NCBI GenBank assembly: GCA_008364785.1
Contig: VTTJ01000008.1
Location: forward strand, 1-64,000
Source: Bacillus sp. BGMRC 2118
GTDB lineage: Bacteria > Bacillota > Bacilli > Bacillales > SA4
Reading direction: 5' to 3'
Length of the DNA stretch: 64,000 nt
Under the pieces are notes generated by a model, which saw nothing but the letters and a program-made list of their open reading frames with translations, did no database searches and was not told the DNA's origin. Position 1 is the first letter of the stretch. Each line of letters starts with the position of its first letter. This document shows positions 37,244-48,710 of the stretch, in pieces. Position numbers and translations under genes: made by a program.

Positions 37244-39385
37244 TTATTCTTCTGTTATGACTTTGAATTGGCTTACAGATTCATTTAAATCTCTCGCCAT
37301 ATTTAATAGTAGATCAATATTCTCAATGACTCCGTTCATACTGCCAGTTGCTTGGATAGAAGAAGCTGCAACTTCTTGGGTTGAAGAACTTGCTTGCAAT
37401 GCGTAAGATAAACCATCTCTTGAATGATCTTGAATTGTTTGAATGTATGTTTTTTGCTGTGCTAGTAAATCTGCCATCGAGTTTATGGATACTAATACTT
37501 TATCCATGGAATGTACAATTTCGGATAATGCATTTTTAGCAAGCTCAGCTGATTTGCTTTCGTCTTTTGCCTTTTCAATACTCTCAGCCATTTTCGTACT
37601 GACAATTTCAATTGATTCTAAAATTTGTTTAATGATCGTCTCAATTTCAACTGTCGCGCTATTACTTTCAACTGCTAATTTACGTACTTCATCCGCAACT
37701 ACAGAGAACCCTCTACCATGTTCCCCAGCACGAGCTGCTTCAATACTTGCATTAAGAGCAAGTAGGTTGGTTTGGCTTGCGATTTCATTTGAACGAACTG
37801 TAATTTTTCGAATTTGCTTCGTACGTTCTTCTAAACGAATGACTTCTTTAGAGGAGTCAGATGTTGCTTCTGCTAAGCTTTGAACACCACTTATTAACTT
37901 TTCTAATATCTCCTGATTTGAGAAAATATTATCTTGTGTATTTTTTGCCGTATCGATTACTGTATCACTTTGATCTTCAAGCTGGATTGCTACCTTTAAG
38001 AACTCATTTACCTTTTCATCAGTTTCTTGGCTGATGGTTGTTTGTTGTTCAGCACCCTTTGCCACTTCATCAATGGCTGCAGTAATTTGCTCTGATGATG
38101 CAGCTGCTTCCTTTGCTGCTTCTCTTAAATCGTTTGAAGTTGTAAATGTTAGCTCTGAAGCTTGTTGGGTTCGTTTTACAATAGACTGTAAATTTTCAAT
38201 CATATGATCAAAAGAAGTGGCAAGTGTTCCAATCTCGTCTTTACGCTTAATTGTAATTCTCTTCGTTAAATCACCACTCGCAACATCTTGTGTAACCGTA
38301 ATAAGCTGCTTTAGCGGGGTAACGATACGTCTAGAGAAAATGTAGCCGAAAATTGCTATACCAATGATTGATACAAACATCAACACATAAATTAATGTTT
38401 GAAGGAAAGATACAGAGCTAAATGCAACTGAAGCTGGAGTTTCAACGAAAATTGCTACACCCAAATCCTTGTTATAAGCATAAGCAGTAACTTGATCTTC
38501 TCCTAATTCATTCTTAAATGTACCAACACCGTTAATTAATACTGAATCCTTTTTTGCATCAGAGAGGGTGTTAGTTAAATCCTGCACTCCTTCATGATTG
38601 GATAGTGATTGAACTTTTCCATCTTGAGAAACGAAGCTTTTTAACCATTTTTGATCATCAGCTGCAACGACATATCCTTCTTTTGAAACTAAATACATTT
38701 TCTGATCAGAAGATGTATCACTTTCTCCTCTTACATGCTTCCAAATCGAGAAGGTATCTAGATAAGTTCCAATATAACCGATAGGTTGATTAAGTAAGTC
38801 TGTAACGGGAGTCGCTACTTCAAAGGAAAAATTTGTTCCCATGCTTTCTTGTCTTACTTGAAGAGAACTAATATAGTAGTCTTCTTCTTTAAGTGCCTTC
38901 ATAACCGGGTCATCAGAACGATTTGAAAGAACTGTAGATAAGCCTTTTCTCATAACTTCCTTACCATTAGCACCAATATGATAAATATCTAGAAAGCGTG
39001 GATTTGAGCCTCTCATTTTTGAGTAACCCTCACTGATTGCCTTATCATCTAAATTGATAAGATTGTCACTCATTAAATGCAATTGTTCAACTGTTGTATC
39101 CATATAGTTTTCTAGTGTCTTCATTTGTGTGTTCGCAACTGACAAAGACTGTGTTTGAATGGATTCCTTTAAGTTTGAAGTGATGAAGGGTATGATAATT
39201 GCACTAAGAATGATTCCAAATGCTGCCAAGGATAGTATGAATGCAGCATTCATCTTAAAGCTTATTCCATGAAATTGTGGCTTGTTAAATTGTTTAATGT
39301 TCTTGATGCGAATTGCTTTCTTTCCCAGAGAAGGTAACTTTAATTTTGCCTTCTGTGGAAATAGTTTGATTTTCACTTTTTTCAT
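37244..39385 (-). CDS. methyl-accepting chemotaxis protein with dCache-type sensor
   Basis: A 713-residue chemoreceptor. An unusually long basic cytoplasmic lead (residues 1-46) precedes TM1 (about 47-70), a large extracytoplasmic double-Cache-like domain (about 71-330, with [19 protein letters not shown]), TM2 (about 333-355), HAMP (356-410) and the signalling domain with [19 protein letters not shown]. It resembles B. subtilis McpA/TlpA-type receptors for amino acids or related ligands; the ligand is unknown. GGAGG precedes the ATG. It is absent from this position in B. subtilis. Confidence 0.92.
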   Translation of the reverse strand: MKKVKIKLFPQKAKLKLPSLGKKAIRIKNIKQFNKPQFHGISFKMNAAFILSLAAFGIILSAIIIPFITSNLKESIQTQSLSVANTQMKTLENYMDTTVEQLHLMSDNLINLDDKAISEGYSKMRGSNPRFLDIYHIGANGKEVMRKGLSTVLSNRSDDPVMKALKEEDYYISSLQVRQESMGTNFSFEVATPVTDLLNQPIGYIGTYLDTFSIWKHVRGESDTSSDQKMYLVSKEGYVVAADDQKWLKSFVSQDGKVQSLSNHEGVQDLTNTLSDAKKDSVLINGVGTFKNELGEDQVTAYAYNKDLGVAIFVETPASVAFSSVSFLQTLIYVLMFVSIIGIAIFGYIFSRRIVTPLKQLITVTQDVASGDLTKRITIKRKDEIGTLATSFDHMIENLQSIVKRTQQASELTFTTSNDLREAAKEAAASSEQITAAIDEVAKGAEQQTTISQETDEKVNEFLKVAIQLEDQSDTVIDTAKNTQDNIFSNQEILEKLISGVQSLAEATSDSSKEVIRLEERTKQIRKITVRSNEIASQTNLLALNASIEAARAGEHGRGFSVVADEVRKLAVESNSATVEIETIIKQILESIEIVSTKMAESIEKAKDESKSAELAKNALSEIVHSMDKVLVSINSMADLLAQQKTYIQTIQDHSRDGLSYALQASSSTQEVAASSIQATGSMNGVIENIDLLLNMARDLNESVSQFKVITEE

Positions 39386-39516
39386 GAAAAGGCCTCCTAT
39401 ATTTCGACAAATTTCTGAAAATATTAAAATTATTATAGCATGAAAAAAGGCCTATATGTCTTAATGTTTAGAAAAATTACTAAATGGATTTTTTATCCAT
39501 TAAATATATAGCAAAT

Positions 39517-39551
39517 AAAAAAATCAGACACTCAATAAGATGAATGTCTGA
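39517..39551 (-). terminator. trpS terminator
   Basis: TCAGACA (39524-39530) pairs with TGTCTGA (39545-39551). On the minus strand the stem is followed by seven T. Confidence 0.82.
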
Positions 39552-39578
39552 CCGTAGAAATATTGAAATTGTGATTTC

Positions 39579-40840
<1,262 letters not shown>

Positions 40841-40911
40841 ACTATCTTTATCATCGCAACAAATTAGTAAATTTTTATTTATTATAATGGATGAAAATAT
40901 CAAATTCAATA

Positions 40912-41289
40912 CTAAAGGTAATAAAAAACGAGGAAAAAAACCATAATAACAAGGATAATTATGCTTGCTATTAGTAAAGGTTTGGCCAGTGAATACTTGT
41001 ATTCAGATGGCATTGCCATTTGATCAATATCATCACCGAGTAGTTGCCCTTGCTTTGAAAAGGTTTTAAAGAATGTTCGAAAGCTGTGTGTAATTGCATC
41101 GAAGAAGCCAACCTTTAATATTAGAAGAAAGGAGCTGAAAAGAAACACAATCATCCCTATAACAAACATAGTGTTAATAATTGAAACAAGGGAGAAACCA
41201 CTGTCTGTAAAAAATGGGATGATAATAGAAAGTATTAATAATAGTAAAGAAATTATCGTGATTTGTTTCATTAAAGAGTAGTTCCGCAT
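40912..41289 (-). CDS. DUF3899-like small membrane protein
   Basis: A 125-residue protein with three hydrophobic helices (about 8-28, 34-58 and 102-124) and a polar cytoplasmic-type segment between (HSFRTFFKTFSKQGQLLGDD). It resembles DUF3899 proteins found near trpS in Bacillus; this is from memory. Function unknown. ATG at 41289 follows AGGAGGATTT. It is divergent from oppA. Confidence 0.7.
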   Translation of the reverse strand: MRNYSLMKQITIISLLLLILSIIIPFFTDSGFSLVSIINTMFVIGMIVFLFSSFLLILKVGFFDAITHSFRTFFKTFSKQGQLLGDDIDQMAMPSEYKYSLAKPLLIASIIILVIMVFFLVFYYL

Positions 41290-41629
41290 AAATCCTCCTA
41301 TTTATTTGTTAAAACGAAGTGTGTTGCATAATTCATCCATAACTAATCATATATAAACTGAATAATACAAGCAACTCCAGAAGAAAAGTAGATATAAATA
41401 TGCAAATTTAAACATAATTAAGCAAAATATGGATAAAAAGTTGGTGGATACACCAATAAAATGAGTAGGTCTTTAGACCTATTTTCTGTAACACAACCGT
41501 AATGAAATAAGGAGTTTTGTTAAAAGTGTAAAAAAACATATATACAAAATAGTTAGAAAACTTGTATAATACGAATTGTAGATGAAAATCTTCAAACGAA
41601 AATTTAATTTTAGGGGAGGTTACCTATCC
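41290..41629. other. intergenic region upstream of oppA
   Basis: A 340-bp gap between divergent genes. It holds a small perfect hairpin TAGGTC-TTTA-GACCTA near 41465-41480 followed by TTTTC, perhaps an attenuator. A TATAAT-like -10 lies about 20 bp before the oppA-side frame (near 41565), without a good -35. Nothing codes for a protein here. Confidence 0.5.
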
Positions 41630-43309
41630 ATGAGAAAGTCAAAATGGATGATGCTACTAGTACTATCTATGGTACTAAGCTTATTCTTAGCTGCATGTGG
41701 TGGCGAAGAAAAAGAACCTGCTAAGTCTGGAGCAGGAGAAGGCGACAAAGAAAAAGCAGCAACTCAAGAAGAACAAGTTCTAAACATTCTTGATACAGCA
41801 GAAATTCCAACTATGGATTCAATCCAAGGTACGGATGCTGTAGCATTCCAAGTAATGTCTGAAGTATTCGAAGGACTTTACAGACTTGGTGAAAACATGA
41901 CTCCAGTTCCTGGTATTGCTGAAAGCCACACTGTAAGTGAAGATGGATTAGTTTACACATTCAAACTTCGTGATGCAGTATGGTCAAACGATGCTCCTGT
42001 AACAGCTAAGGATTTCGTTTACTCTTGGCAAAAAGCAGTTGATCCTGCTAGTGCTTCTCAATATGCATTCATTATGGGTGACATCAAGAACGCTAACAAA
42101 ATCAACGCTGGTGAAATCACTGACTTAAATGAATTAGGTGTAGTTGCTGAAGACGATAAGACTTTAGTTGTAACTCTTGAAAGACCAACACCTTACTTCT
42201 TATCATTAACAACATTTGCTACATTCTTACCACAAAACGAAGAGTTCCGTACTGCTCAAGGCGAAAACTACGGACTTGAAGTTGAGAACTTAATCTACAA
42301 CGGACCATTCACATTAACTGAGTGGAAGCATGAAGAAGGTTGGGTATACTCTAAGAACGAAAAGTACTGGGATAAAGAAAACGTAAAACTTGATACAATC
42401 AATGTTAAAGTTGTTAAAGACCCAGCTACTGCTGTAAGTTTATATGAAACTGGTCAAGTTGACCGTGTGGGATTATCTGCAGAATACGTTGATAAGTATT
42501 CTTCTGATCCAAACTACAAGACTTTTGGTGAGCCAACATTATTCTACCTAAAGCTTAACCAAAAGAACGAAGCTCTTGCTAACGTTGATATCCGTAAGGC
42601 ATTAAACCTTGCAATCGACAAAGAAGGTTTAGCTGATGTAATCCTAAACAACGGTTCTAAGGCTGCTTACTATGCAGTACCTGCTGAATTCGTTACACAC
42701 CCAGAAACTGGTGAAGACTTCCGTGCTAAGCATGGTGACTTCAACAAGACTGACAAAGAAAAAGCTGCTGAACACTGGAAGAAGGGTCTAGAGGCTCTTG
42801 GGAAAGATGCATTATCAATCGGTTACTTAACTGGTGATACTGAAACAGCTAAAAAGATTGACGAGTACATCAAGAACCAATTAGAGACTACTCTAGAAGG
42901 TTTAACTGTTGAATTACAACAAGTTCCATTCAAGCAACGTTTAGAACTAGATGATGCTATGGATTATGACATGCAAAATGCTGGTTGGGGTCCTGACTAT
43001 CAAGACGCTATGACATTCTCTGACTTATGGTTAACTGATGGTGGTCACAACAAGATGGCTTACTCAAACCCAGAGTATGATAAGTTAATCAACGATGCTA
43101 AGACAACTTTAGCTGCTGACCCAGTTAAACGTTTCGAAGCTCTACAAGAAGCAGAGCGCATCCTTCTTGAAGAAGATGCTGCACTAGTTCCACTTTACCA
43201 ACGTGGTACTGCTCAATTATGGCAGCCATATGTGAAGAACGTATATGTAAACTCATTTGGACCTGACTACAGCTACAAGTGGGCTTATATCGAAGGTAAA
43301 GCGAAATAA
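41630..43309 (+). CDS. oppA: oligopeptide-binding lipoprotein OppA
   Basis: A 559-residue SBP family 5 lipoprotein with lipobox LAAC (about residues 19-22). It binds oligopeptides, including in B. subtilis the Phr signalling peptides that act on sporulation and competence (the spo0K locus). Start: ATG at 41630 after AGGGGAGGT; the upstream frame to 41582 has no site. Codon use is strongly biased, suggesting high expression. A hairpin separates it from oppB. Confidence 0.94.
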   Translation: MRKSKWMMLLVLSMVLSLFLAACGGEEKEPAKSGAGEGDKEKAATQEEQVLNILDTAEIPTMDSIQGTDAVAFQVMSEVFEGLYRLGENMTPVPGIAESHTVSEDGLVYTFKLRDAVWSNDAPVTAKDFVYSWQKAVDPASASQYAFIMGDIKNANKINAGEITDLNELGVVAEDDKTLVVTLERPTPYFLSLTTFATFLPQNEEFRTAQGENYGLEVENLIYNGPFTLTEWKHEEGWVYSKNEKYWDKENVKLDTINVKVVKDPATAVSLYETGQVDRVGLSAEYVDKYSSDPNYKTFGEPTLFYLKLNQKNEALANVDIRKALNLAIDKEGLADVILNNGSKAAYYAVPAEFVTHPETGEDFRAKHGDFNKTDKEKAAEHWKKGLEALGKDALSIGYLTGDTETAKKIDEYIKNQLETTLEGLTVELQQVPFKQRLELDDAMDYDMQNAGWGPDYQDAMTFSDLWLTDGGHNKMAYSNPEYDKLINDAKTTLAADPVKRFEALQEAERILLEEDAALVPLYQRGTAQLWQPYVKNVYVNSFGPDYSYKWAYIEGKAK

Positions 43310-43335
43310 TAAGCTTTAACTAACTAAAAGGATAT

Positions 43336-43375
43336 AAGAGAGTATGTTAAAAAAAGACATACTCTCTTTTCCCTT
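43336..43375 (+). terminator. partial terminator between oppA and oppB
   Basis: AAGAGAGTATGT (43336-43347) pairs with ACATACTCTCTT (43357-43368), followed by TTCCCTTG. Such a hairpin would raise oppA levels over the rest of the operon. Confidence 0.78.
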
Positions 43376-43459
43376 GTATGAGAATTGTCGAATATTGGTG
43401 AATATTTATAATTATTAATCTGCTTAACTAGTTATTTATTTTTTTAGGAGGTGCGCAAC

Positions 43460-44389
43460 ATGACAAAATACTTACTTCAACGTATTGTCTACATGCTAAT
43501 CACTTTATTTATTATTGCCTCTGCAACATTCTTCTTAATGAAGCTCATGCCGGGTACACCTTTTTCCAACGAAGCTAAGCTTACTGCTGAACAAAAAGCA
43601 GTTATTTTAGAGAAGTATGGACTAGATCAACCAGTGCCTGTCCAATACGTAAAATACGTAGGAAACCTTCTACAAGGAGATCTAGGGGTTTCATTCCAAT
43701 TTGATAACCGTGGTGTTACAGATTTAATCTTAGATCGAATCGGTCCATCGGCTTATCTAGGATTCCAAGCAATGGTGATTGGTACACTATTAGGAATATT
43801 ACTAGGTATTGTATCTGCGTTATATCAAAACACCTGGGCTGATTATATTTCAACATTAGTTGCGATATTTGGTATAGCGATCCCATCATTTATTTTTGCA
43901 GGTTTATTACAATATGTATTTGGTGTAGAACTAAAATGGTTTCCAGTTGCCTTCTGGGAGGGACCGAAGTATACTGTACTTCCAACAATCGCATTATTAA
44001 TCTTCCCAATGGCAACAGCTGCTCGTTTCATTAGAACAGAAATGATTGAAGTATTACATTCTGATTTCATCTTAATGGCTAGAGCAAAAGGGATGAAAAA
44101 ATCAACAATCGTGTTTAAACACGCATTACGTAACTCTTTAATTCCGTTAATTACGGTTATCGGACCGATAGCAGTAGGATTAATGACTGGTACGCTAGTT
44201 ATTGAAAGAATATTCTCGATCCCAGGTCTTGGTGAACAATTCGTTCGTTCAATTACAACAAACGATTATCCAATGATTATGGGTACAACAATTTTCTTTG
44301 CTGCATTATTTATCTTTATTATATTTGTAGTCGACGTGTTATATGGAATTGTCGATCCACGTATTCGCTTAGCTGGAGGTAAAGGGTAA
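43460..44389 (+). CDS. oppB: oligopeptide ABC transporter permease OppB
   Basis: A 309-residue permease with six helices and the motif MARAKGMKKSTIVFKHALRN. Start: ATG at 43460 after AGGAGGT; a GTG three codons earlier overlaps the site. Its stop overlaps the oppC start by one base. Confidence 0.95.
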   Translation: MTKYLLQRIVYMLITLFIIASATFFLMKLMPGTPFSNEAKLTAEQKAVILEKYGLDQPVPVQYVKYVGNLLQGDLGVSFQFDNRGVTDLILDRIGPSAYLGFQAMVIGTLLGILLGIVSALYQNTWADYISTLVAIFGIAIPSFIFAGLLQYVFGVELKWFPVAFWEGPKYTVLPTIALLIFPMATAARFIRTEMIEVLHSDFILMARAKGMKKSTIVFKHALRNSLIPLITVIGPIAVGLMTGTLVIERIFSIPGLGEQFVRSITTNDYPMIMGTTIFFAALFIFIIFVVDVLYGIVDPRIRLAGGKG

Positions 44390-45405
44390 TGAATCAAGAA
44401 CAAAACATATCAAAAGAACTTTTTCAACCAGCCCAAATTGATTTAAATAAAAGTGAAAGAATCGAAAAGCCGAGCTTGACATACTGGCAAGATGCTTGGC
44501 TAAGACTTCGTAAAAATAAAGCAGCTTTATTTGGACTAATTATGGTTATCATTGTAGTTGCGATGGCCTTTATTGGACCGATTATGACTGGTTATGGAAT
44601 TGATGACCAGGACTTATCAAGAGCTAAAATGCCACCAAGAGTTCCAGTATTGGAAAATGTTAGCTGGTTAAACCTTGACGGTAAAGATGCAAATGGAAAT
44701 GACGTATATGCTGCTAAAGGAAAAGAAGGAGAATATTACTGGTTTGGTACTGACGGACTTGGCCGTGATATTTGGACTCGTACGTGGGAAGGTACTCAAA
44801 TATCTCTTTTCATCGCATTTGCTGCTGCAATCATTGATATGGTTATTGGTGTAGCTTATGGTGGAATTTCAGCTTATTACGGTGGTCGTGTAGATAACTA
44901 CATGATGCGTTTCATTGAAATATTAATAGGGATTCCAAACCTTGTCGTAGTTATCCTTATGATTCTAGTATTAGAAGCAGGTTTAACGTCTATTATCATA
45001 GCGTTAACGATAACCGGTTGGACCGGTATGGCACGTATTGTTCGTGGTCAGATACTGAAGTTGAAGAATCAAGAATTTGTACTTGCCTCTAGAACATTAG
45101 GTGCTCCTGATAGTAAGATTATTACTAAGCATTTAATTCCAAACGTATTAGGAATTGTAATTATTAATGCAATGTTCTCAATCCCTGCTGCAATCTTTTT
45201 TGAAGCATTTTTAAGCTTTATCGGATTAGGACTACAAGCACCAAATGCATCATTAGGGGTTATGATTGAGGATGGGTATAGATCATTACAAATCTTCCCT
45301 TATATGATGGTTTTCCCAGCTGTTGTAATGAGTGTGCTAATGATTGGCTTTAACTTAGTTGCAGATGGATTACGTGATGCACTTGATCCGAAGATGCGCG
45401 ATTAA
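44389..45405 (+). CDS. oppC: oligopeptide ABC transporter permease OppC
   Basis: A 338-residue permease with an N-terminal cytoplasmic stretch, a first helix at about 40-62 and an extra extracytoplasmic loop (residues about 70-115, LDGKDANGNDVYAAKGKEGE) before FGTDGLGRDIWTR. The permease core has SRTLGAPDSKIITKHLIPN. Translationally coupled to oppB. Confidence 0.94.
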   Translation: MNQEQNISKELFQPAQIDLNKSERIEKPSLTYWQDAWLRLRKNKAALFGLIMVIIVVAMAFIGPIMTGYGIDDQDLSRAKMPPRVPVLENVSWLNLDGKDANGNDVYAAKGKEGEYYWFGTDGLGRDIWTRTWEGTQISLFIAFAAAIIDMVIGVAYGGISAYYGGRVDNYMMRFIEILIGIPNLVVVILMILVLEAGLTSIIIALTITGWTGMARIVRGQILKLKNQEFVLASRTLGAPDSKIITKHLIPNVLGIVIINAMFSIPAAIFFEAFLSFIGLGLQAPNASLGVMIEDGYRSLQIFPYMMVFPAVVMSVLMIGFNLVADGLRDALDPKMRD

Positions 45406-45423
45406 ATAGGGTAGGTGACAAAG

Positions 45424-46503
45424 ATGACAGAGAAAATTTTGGAAGTGAAAGATTTACACATTTCTTTTGAAACGTATGCTGGTGAAGTAAAGGCAGTTCG
45501 AGGTGTGAACTTTGACTTGCACAAAGGGGAAACACTTGCAATTGTAGGTGAATCTGGTTCTGGTAAATCGGTAACATCAAAAGCAATCATGAAATTAATC
45601 CCAACACCACCAGGGAAATATAAGCATGGTGAAATACTATTTGATGGTAAAGATATTGCGAAATTAACTGAAAAACAAATGCAAGGAATTAGAGGTTCTG
45701 AAATTTCTATGATATTCCAGGATCCAATGACTTCACTTAACCCAACGATGAAGGTTGGAAATCAAATTATGGAAGGGATCATCAAGCACCAAAAGGTTAG
45801 CCGTGCAGCTGCTAAAGAGCGTGCACTAGAACTTTTACGCTTAGTTGGTATCCCTCAACCAGAAGTTCGTTTAGAGCAATATCCACACCAATTCTCTGGT
45901 GGAATGCGTCAACGTGTTGTTATTGCGATTGCGTTAGCATGTAATCCAAAGATTCTTATTGCGGATGAACCGACAACTGCTCTTGATGTAACGATTCAAG
46001 CTCAAATTCTTGAGTTAATGAAGGACTTACAAAAGAAAACAGATACATCTATCATTTTCATTACCCATGACCTTGGTGTTGTTGCGAACATGGCTGACCG
46101 TGTAGCTGTAATGTACGGTGGGAAGATTGTTGAAATTGGTAAGGCAGAAGAAATCTTCTATAACCCACAACATCCATATACATGGGGACTATTAAGCTCA
46201 ATGCCTAGCTTAGAATCAGGGGATAGTGATTTATATGCAATACCAGGATCACCGCCGGATTTATTAAACCCACCAAAGGGTGATGCATTCGCTGCTCGTA
46301 ATGAGTTTGCTATGCAAATTGACTTAGAGCAAGAGCCACCAATGTTTAAAGTATCTGAAACTCACTATGCTGCTACGTGGCTATTACATCCTGATGCTCC
46401 AAAGGTAGAACCACCAGCAACAGTACAACGTATGAAGGAAAGCCGTAGTATTGGGGCAGGTAAATCTTCTGTTGGTGTGAAAGAAGGTGCAAAAAATGAG
46501 TAA
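45424..46503 (+). CDS. oppD: oligopeptide ABC transporter ATPase OppD
   Basis: A 359-residue ATPase with Walker A GESGSGKS, signature FSGGMRQR and Walker B ILIADEPT. The C-terminal extension (LNPPKGDAFAARNEFAM) lacks the paired cysteines seen in AppD. Start: ATG at 45424 after AGGTGAC. It overlaps the oppF start by 8 bp. Confidence 0.94.
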   Translation: MTEKILEVKDLHISFETYAGEVKAVRGVNFDLHKGETLAIVGESGSGKSVTSKAIMKLIPTPPGKYKHGEILFDGKDIAKLTEKQMQGIRGSEISMIFQDPMTSLNPTMKVGNQIMEGIIKHQKVSRAAAKERALELLRLVGIPQPEVRLEQYPHQFSGGMRQRVVIAIALACNPKILIADEPTTALDVTIQAQILELMKDLQKKTDTSIIFITHDLGVVANMADRVAVMYGGKIVEIGKAEEIFYNPQHPYTWGLLSSMPSLESGDSDLYAIPGSPPDLLNPPKGDAFAARNEFAMQIDLEQEPPMFKVSETHYAATWLLHPDAPKVEPPATVQRMKESRSIGAGKSSVGVKEGAKNE

Positions 46504-47431
46504 AGAAAAATTACTAGAGATAAAAAGCCTTGAACAGCATTTCTCATTAGGAAAAAATAATGTTCTAAAAGCAGTAGATGGTATTTCCTTCGATATCTAT
46601 AGAGGAGAAACATTCGGTCTAGTAGGTGAATCCGGATGTGGAAAATCTACAACTGGTAGAACAATTATCCGACTGTACGATGCAACAGGTGGAGAAGTTC
46701 TTTATGAAGGTGAAAATGTTCATGGTAAGAAGTCAAAGGCAGAGTTGAAGAAATTCAATCGTAAAATGCAAATGATCTTCCAAGATCCTTATGCATCCTT
46801 AAACCCTCGTATGACTGTTGCGGATATCATAGCTGAAGGTATTGATATTCATGGTCTAGCGAAGAATAATAAGGAACGTATGGAAAAGGTGTATGATCTT
46901 TTAGAAACAGTTGGACTTAACAAAGAACATGCTAACCGTTATCCACATGAGTTCTCAGGTGGACAACGTCAACGTATTGGTATTGCGCGTGCATTAGCAG
47001 TAGACCCTGACTTTATCATTGCCGATGAGCCAATCTCTGCACTTGATGTATCGATTCAGGCACAGGTTGTAAACCTACTGAAGCAGCTTCAAAAAGAAAA
47101 AGGGTTAACATACCTTTTCATCGCCCATGACTTATCGATGGTTAAGTACATTAGTGACCGTATCGGTGTTATGTACAGAGGGAAAATTGTAGAGCTTGCT
47201 ACGAGTGAAGAACTTTATGCAAACCCAATTCATCCTTACACTCGTTCTTTACTATCTGCGATTCCACTTCCGGATCCAGATACAGAAAAGACGAGAAAAC
47301 GTATTATGTACAATCCTGATATTCACAATTACGAAGATGAAGAGCCAACATTACGTGAAATCAATCCAGGACACTTCGTATACTGTTCTGAATCTGAATA
47401 CAAGCAATATGTTGCTAAAAGTAATAAATAA
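46496..47431 (+). CDS. oppF: oligopeptide ABC transporter ATPase OppF
   Basis: A 311-residue ATPase with [16 protein letters not shown] and FIIADEPI, normal for OppF. Start: ATG at 46496 inside the end of oppD, with AAGGTG upstream, so translation is coupled. It is last in the opp operon and followed by a terminator. Confidence 0.94.
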   Translation: MSKEKLLEIKSLEQHFSLGKNNVLKAVDGISFDIYRGETFGLVGESGCGKSTTGRTIIRLYDATGGEVLYEGENVHGKKSKAELKKFNRKMQMIFQDPYASLNPRMTVADIIAEGIDIHGLAKNNKERMEKVYDLLETVGLNKEHANRYPHEFSGGQRQRIGIARALAVDPDFIIADEPISALDVSIQAQVVNLLKQLQKEKGLTYLFIAHDLSMVKYISDRIGVMYRGKIVELATSEELYANPIHPYTRSLLSAIPLPDPDTEKTRKRIMYNPDIHNYEDEEPTLREINPGHFVYCSESEYKQYVAKSNK

Positions 47432-47436
47432 AACAG

Positions 47437-47473
47437 AAAGCAATTGGTCTTTAAACCAATTGCTTTTCTTTAT
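47437..47473 (+). terminator. opp operon terminator
   Basis: AAAGCAATTGGT (47437-47448) pairs with ACCAATTGCTTT (47455-47466), followed by TCTTTATAT. Confidence 0.88.
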
Positions 47474-47533
47474 ATAATATATTAAATAAATCATGGATCT
47501 AATTATTAGACTGGTAAACAATTACACTCCAAA

Positions 47534-47567
47534 ATAAAAAAATGCATCTTTTCGATGCATTTTTTTA
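47534..47567 (-). terminator. terminator of the 63-residue gene
   Basis: AAAAATGCATC and GATGCATTTTT form an 11-bp stem with T tracts on both strands. Confidence 0.85.
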
Positions 47568-47756
47568 TTTCTTCTTTTTTCCACCAACATTATTCCAGCC
47601 AGTTTGTGTATGAGTGGATTGATGGACAGTTTCATAGCCAGCTTTTCCTCGTCCGAAAAAACGTTCACCAATTCCATTTAATAAAACGCCTAATATGGCA
47701 GTAAGACCAATAACTAATAATGAAACTAACGTAAAATCAATAAAGTATTGTGCCAT
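47565..47756 (-). CDS. small single-pass membrane protein (63 residues)
   Basis: A 63-residue protein with one membrane helix (about 5-28) and a basic polar tail (FFGRGKAGYETVHQSTHTQT, then GGKKKK). Start: ATG at 47756 after GGAGGT. The frame to 47822 lies in non-coding DNA. Family not recognised. Confidence 0.68.
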   Translation of the reverse strand: MAQYFIDFTLVSLLVIGLTAILGVLLNGIGERFFGRGKAGYETVHQSTHTQTGWNNVGGKKKK

Positions 47757-48274
47757 TATGTACCTCCAATTTGTATTAAAATAATAAACTGGTACTATAC
47801 TTTCTATTTTAGACAAAGTCACATCATTTGAAAAGGTAAATATGATAAAAGTAGGTTGTTTACAAAGATTGTCGCTTCAAATAGGAAGAGTAAACACGTT
47901 AGTCATCTGATTTTGAAGTTTCATCTCCATTTTCCTGTAATAATTATGTAAAAATACTTGATTTATTGCTAGGATGTTTATGTATTAGATAAAAGAAAAA
48001 TGTTTCAAAAAACTTTTTTTCGGGAAAAGGATAAAAATATGAAACCTTTTGCAGAGATGAAACGTACTAATAAGTATACATAGAAGTTTGTCTTAAGGGA
48101 GGTCTTGTGTACTTCACTAAAAAGTCAAAAAAAGTCAAGAAATTACCCTATTCTTAATCTGCATTTTCGTATATAATAAGAATATATATTTCTACTTAGT
48201 AATTATTTTAAAGTAAGTATGAATATCATTCTCAATTACATGTTGCTTATCATAAATGAAGGAGTGAAGTATAG
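47757..48274 (+). other. long leader region upstream of spx
   Basis: A 518-bp gap, AT-rich, containing the ECF-type promoter below. It also holds a possible 16-codon reading frame at 48107-48157 (GTG start, AAGGGAGGT only 3-4 bases upstream, lysine-rich product ending KKLPYS). I see no longer gene. In B. subtilis spx is likewise driven by several promoters in a long upstream region. Confidence 0.5.
48040..48066 (+). promoter_or_regulatory. ECF-sigma (SigM-like) promoter upstream of spx
   Basis: TGAAAC (48040-48045), a 17-bp spacer and CGTA (48063-48066) fit the SigM/SigW-type consensus. B. subtilis spx has a SigM-dependent promoter, which supports the assignment. Confidence 0.6.
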
Positions 48275-48670
48275 ATGGTTACATTATATACATCACCAAG
48301 TTGTACATCATGTCGTAAAGCGAAGTCATGGTTAGAAGAACATGAGATACCTTATACAGAAAGAAATATTATGTCTGAGCCGTTGTCTCTTGAAGAGATT
48401 AAGGAAATTCTTCGAATGACAGAAGATGGAACAGACGAGATTATTTCTACTCGTTCGAAAATTTTCCAAAAGCTTAATGTTAACGTGGAATCATTACCGT
48501 TACAACAGCTTTATACGCTAATTCAAAACCATCCAGGTCTATTAAGACGACCTATTATAATTGATGAGAAGCGATTACAAGTTGGATACAATGAGGATGA
48601 AATCAGAAGATTTCTTCCTAGAAAAGTACGTACGTATCAGCTTCGTGAAGCGCAACGTCTTGTAAATTAA
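48275..48670 (+). CDS. spx: Spx, redox-sensing RNA polymerase regulator
   Basis: A 131-residue ArsC-like protein that binds the alpha subunit of RNA polymerase and reprograms transcription during disulfide stress. The redox switch C10-T-S-C13 is intact, and the RRPI motif is present. AAGGAGTGAAG precedes the ATG. It is degraded by ClpXP with the adaptor SpxH, encoded about 11 kb downstream in this window. Confidence 0.96.
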   Translation: MVTLYTSPSCTSCRKAKSWLEEHEIPYTERNIMSEPLSLEEIKEILRMTEDGTDEIISTRSKIFQKLNVNVESLPLQQLYTLIQNHPGLLRRPIIIDEKRLQVGYNEDEIRRFLPRKVRTYQLREAQRLVN

Positions 48671-48710
48671 AAAAAACTTCTACAACTAATTTAGTTGTAG
48701 AAGTTTTTTT
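48671..48710. terminator. bidirectional terminator between spx and yjbE
   Basis: AAAAAACTTCTACAACTA pairs with TAGTTGTAGAAGTTTTTT, an 18-bp stem with T tracts on both strands. Confidence 0.93.

Noticed and set aside
39386..39450. SigD promoter for the 713-residue chemoreceptor
   Set aside because: A GTCGAAAT sequence resembles a SigD -10, but it lies so close to the start codon that no ribosome binding site would remain in the transcript.
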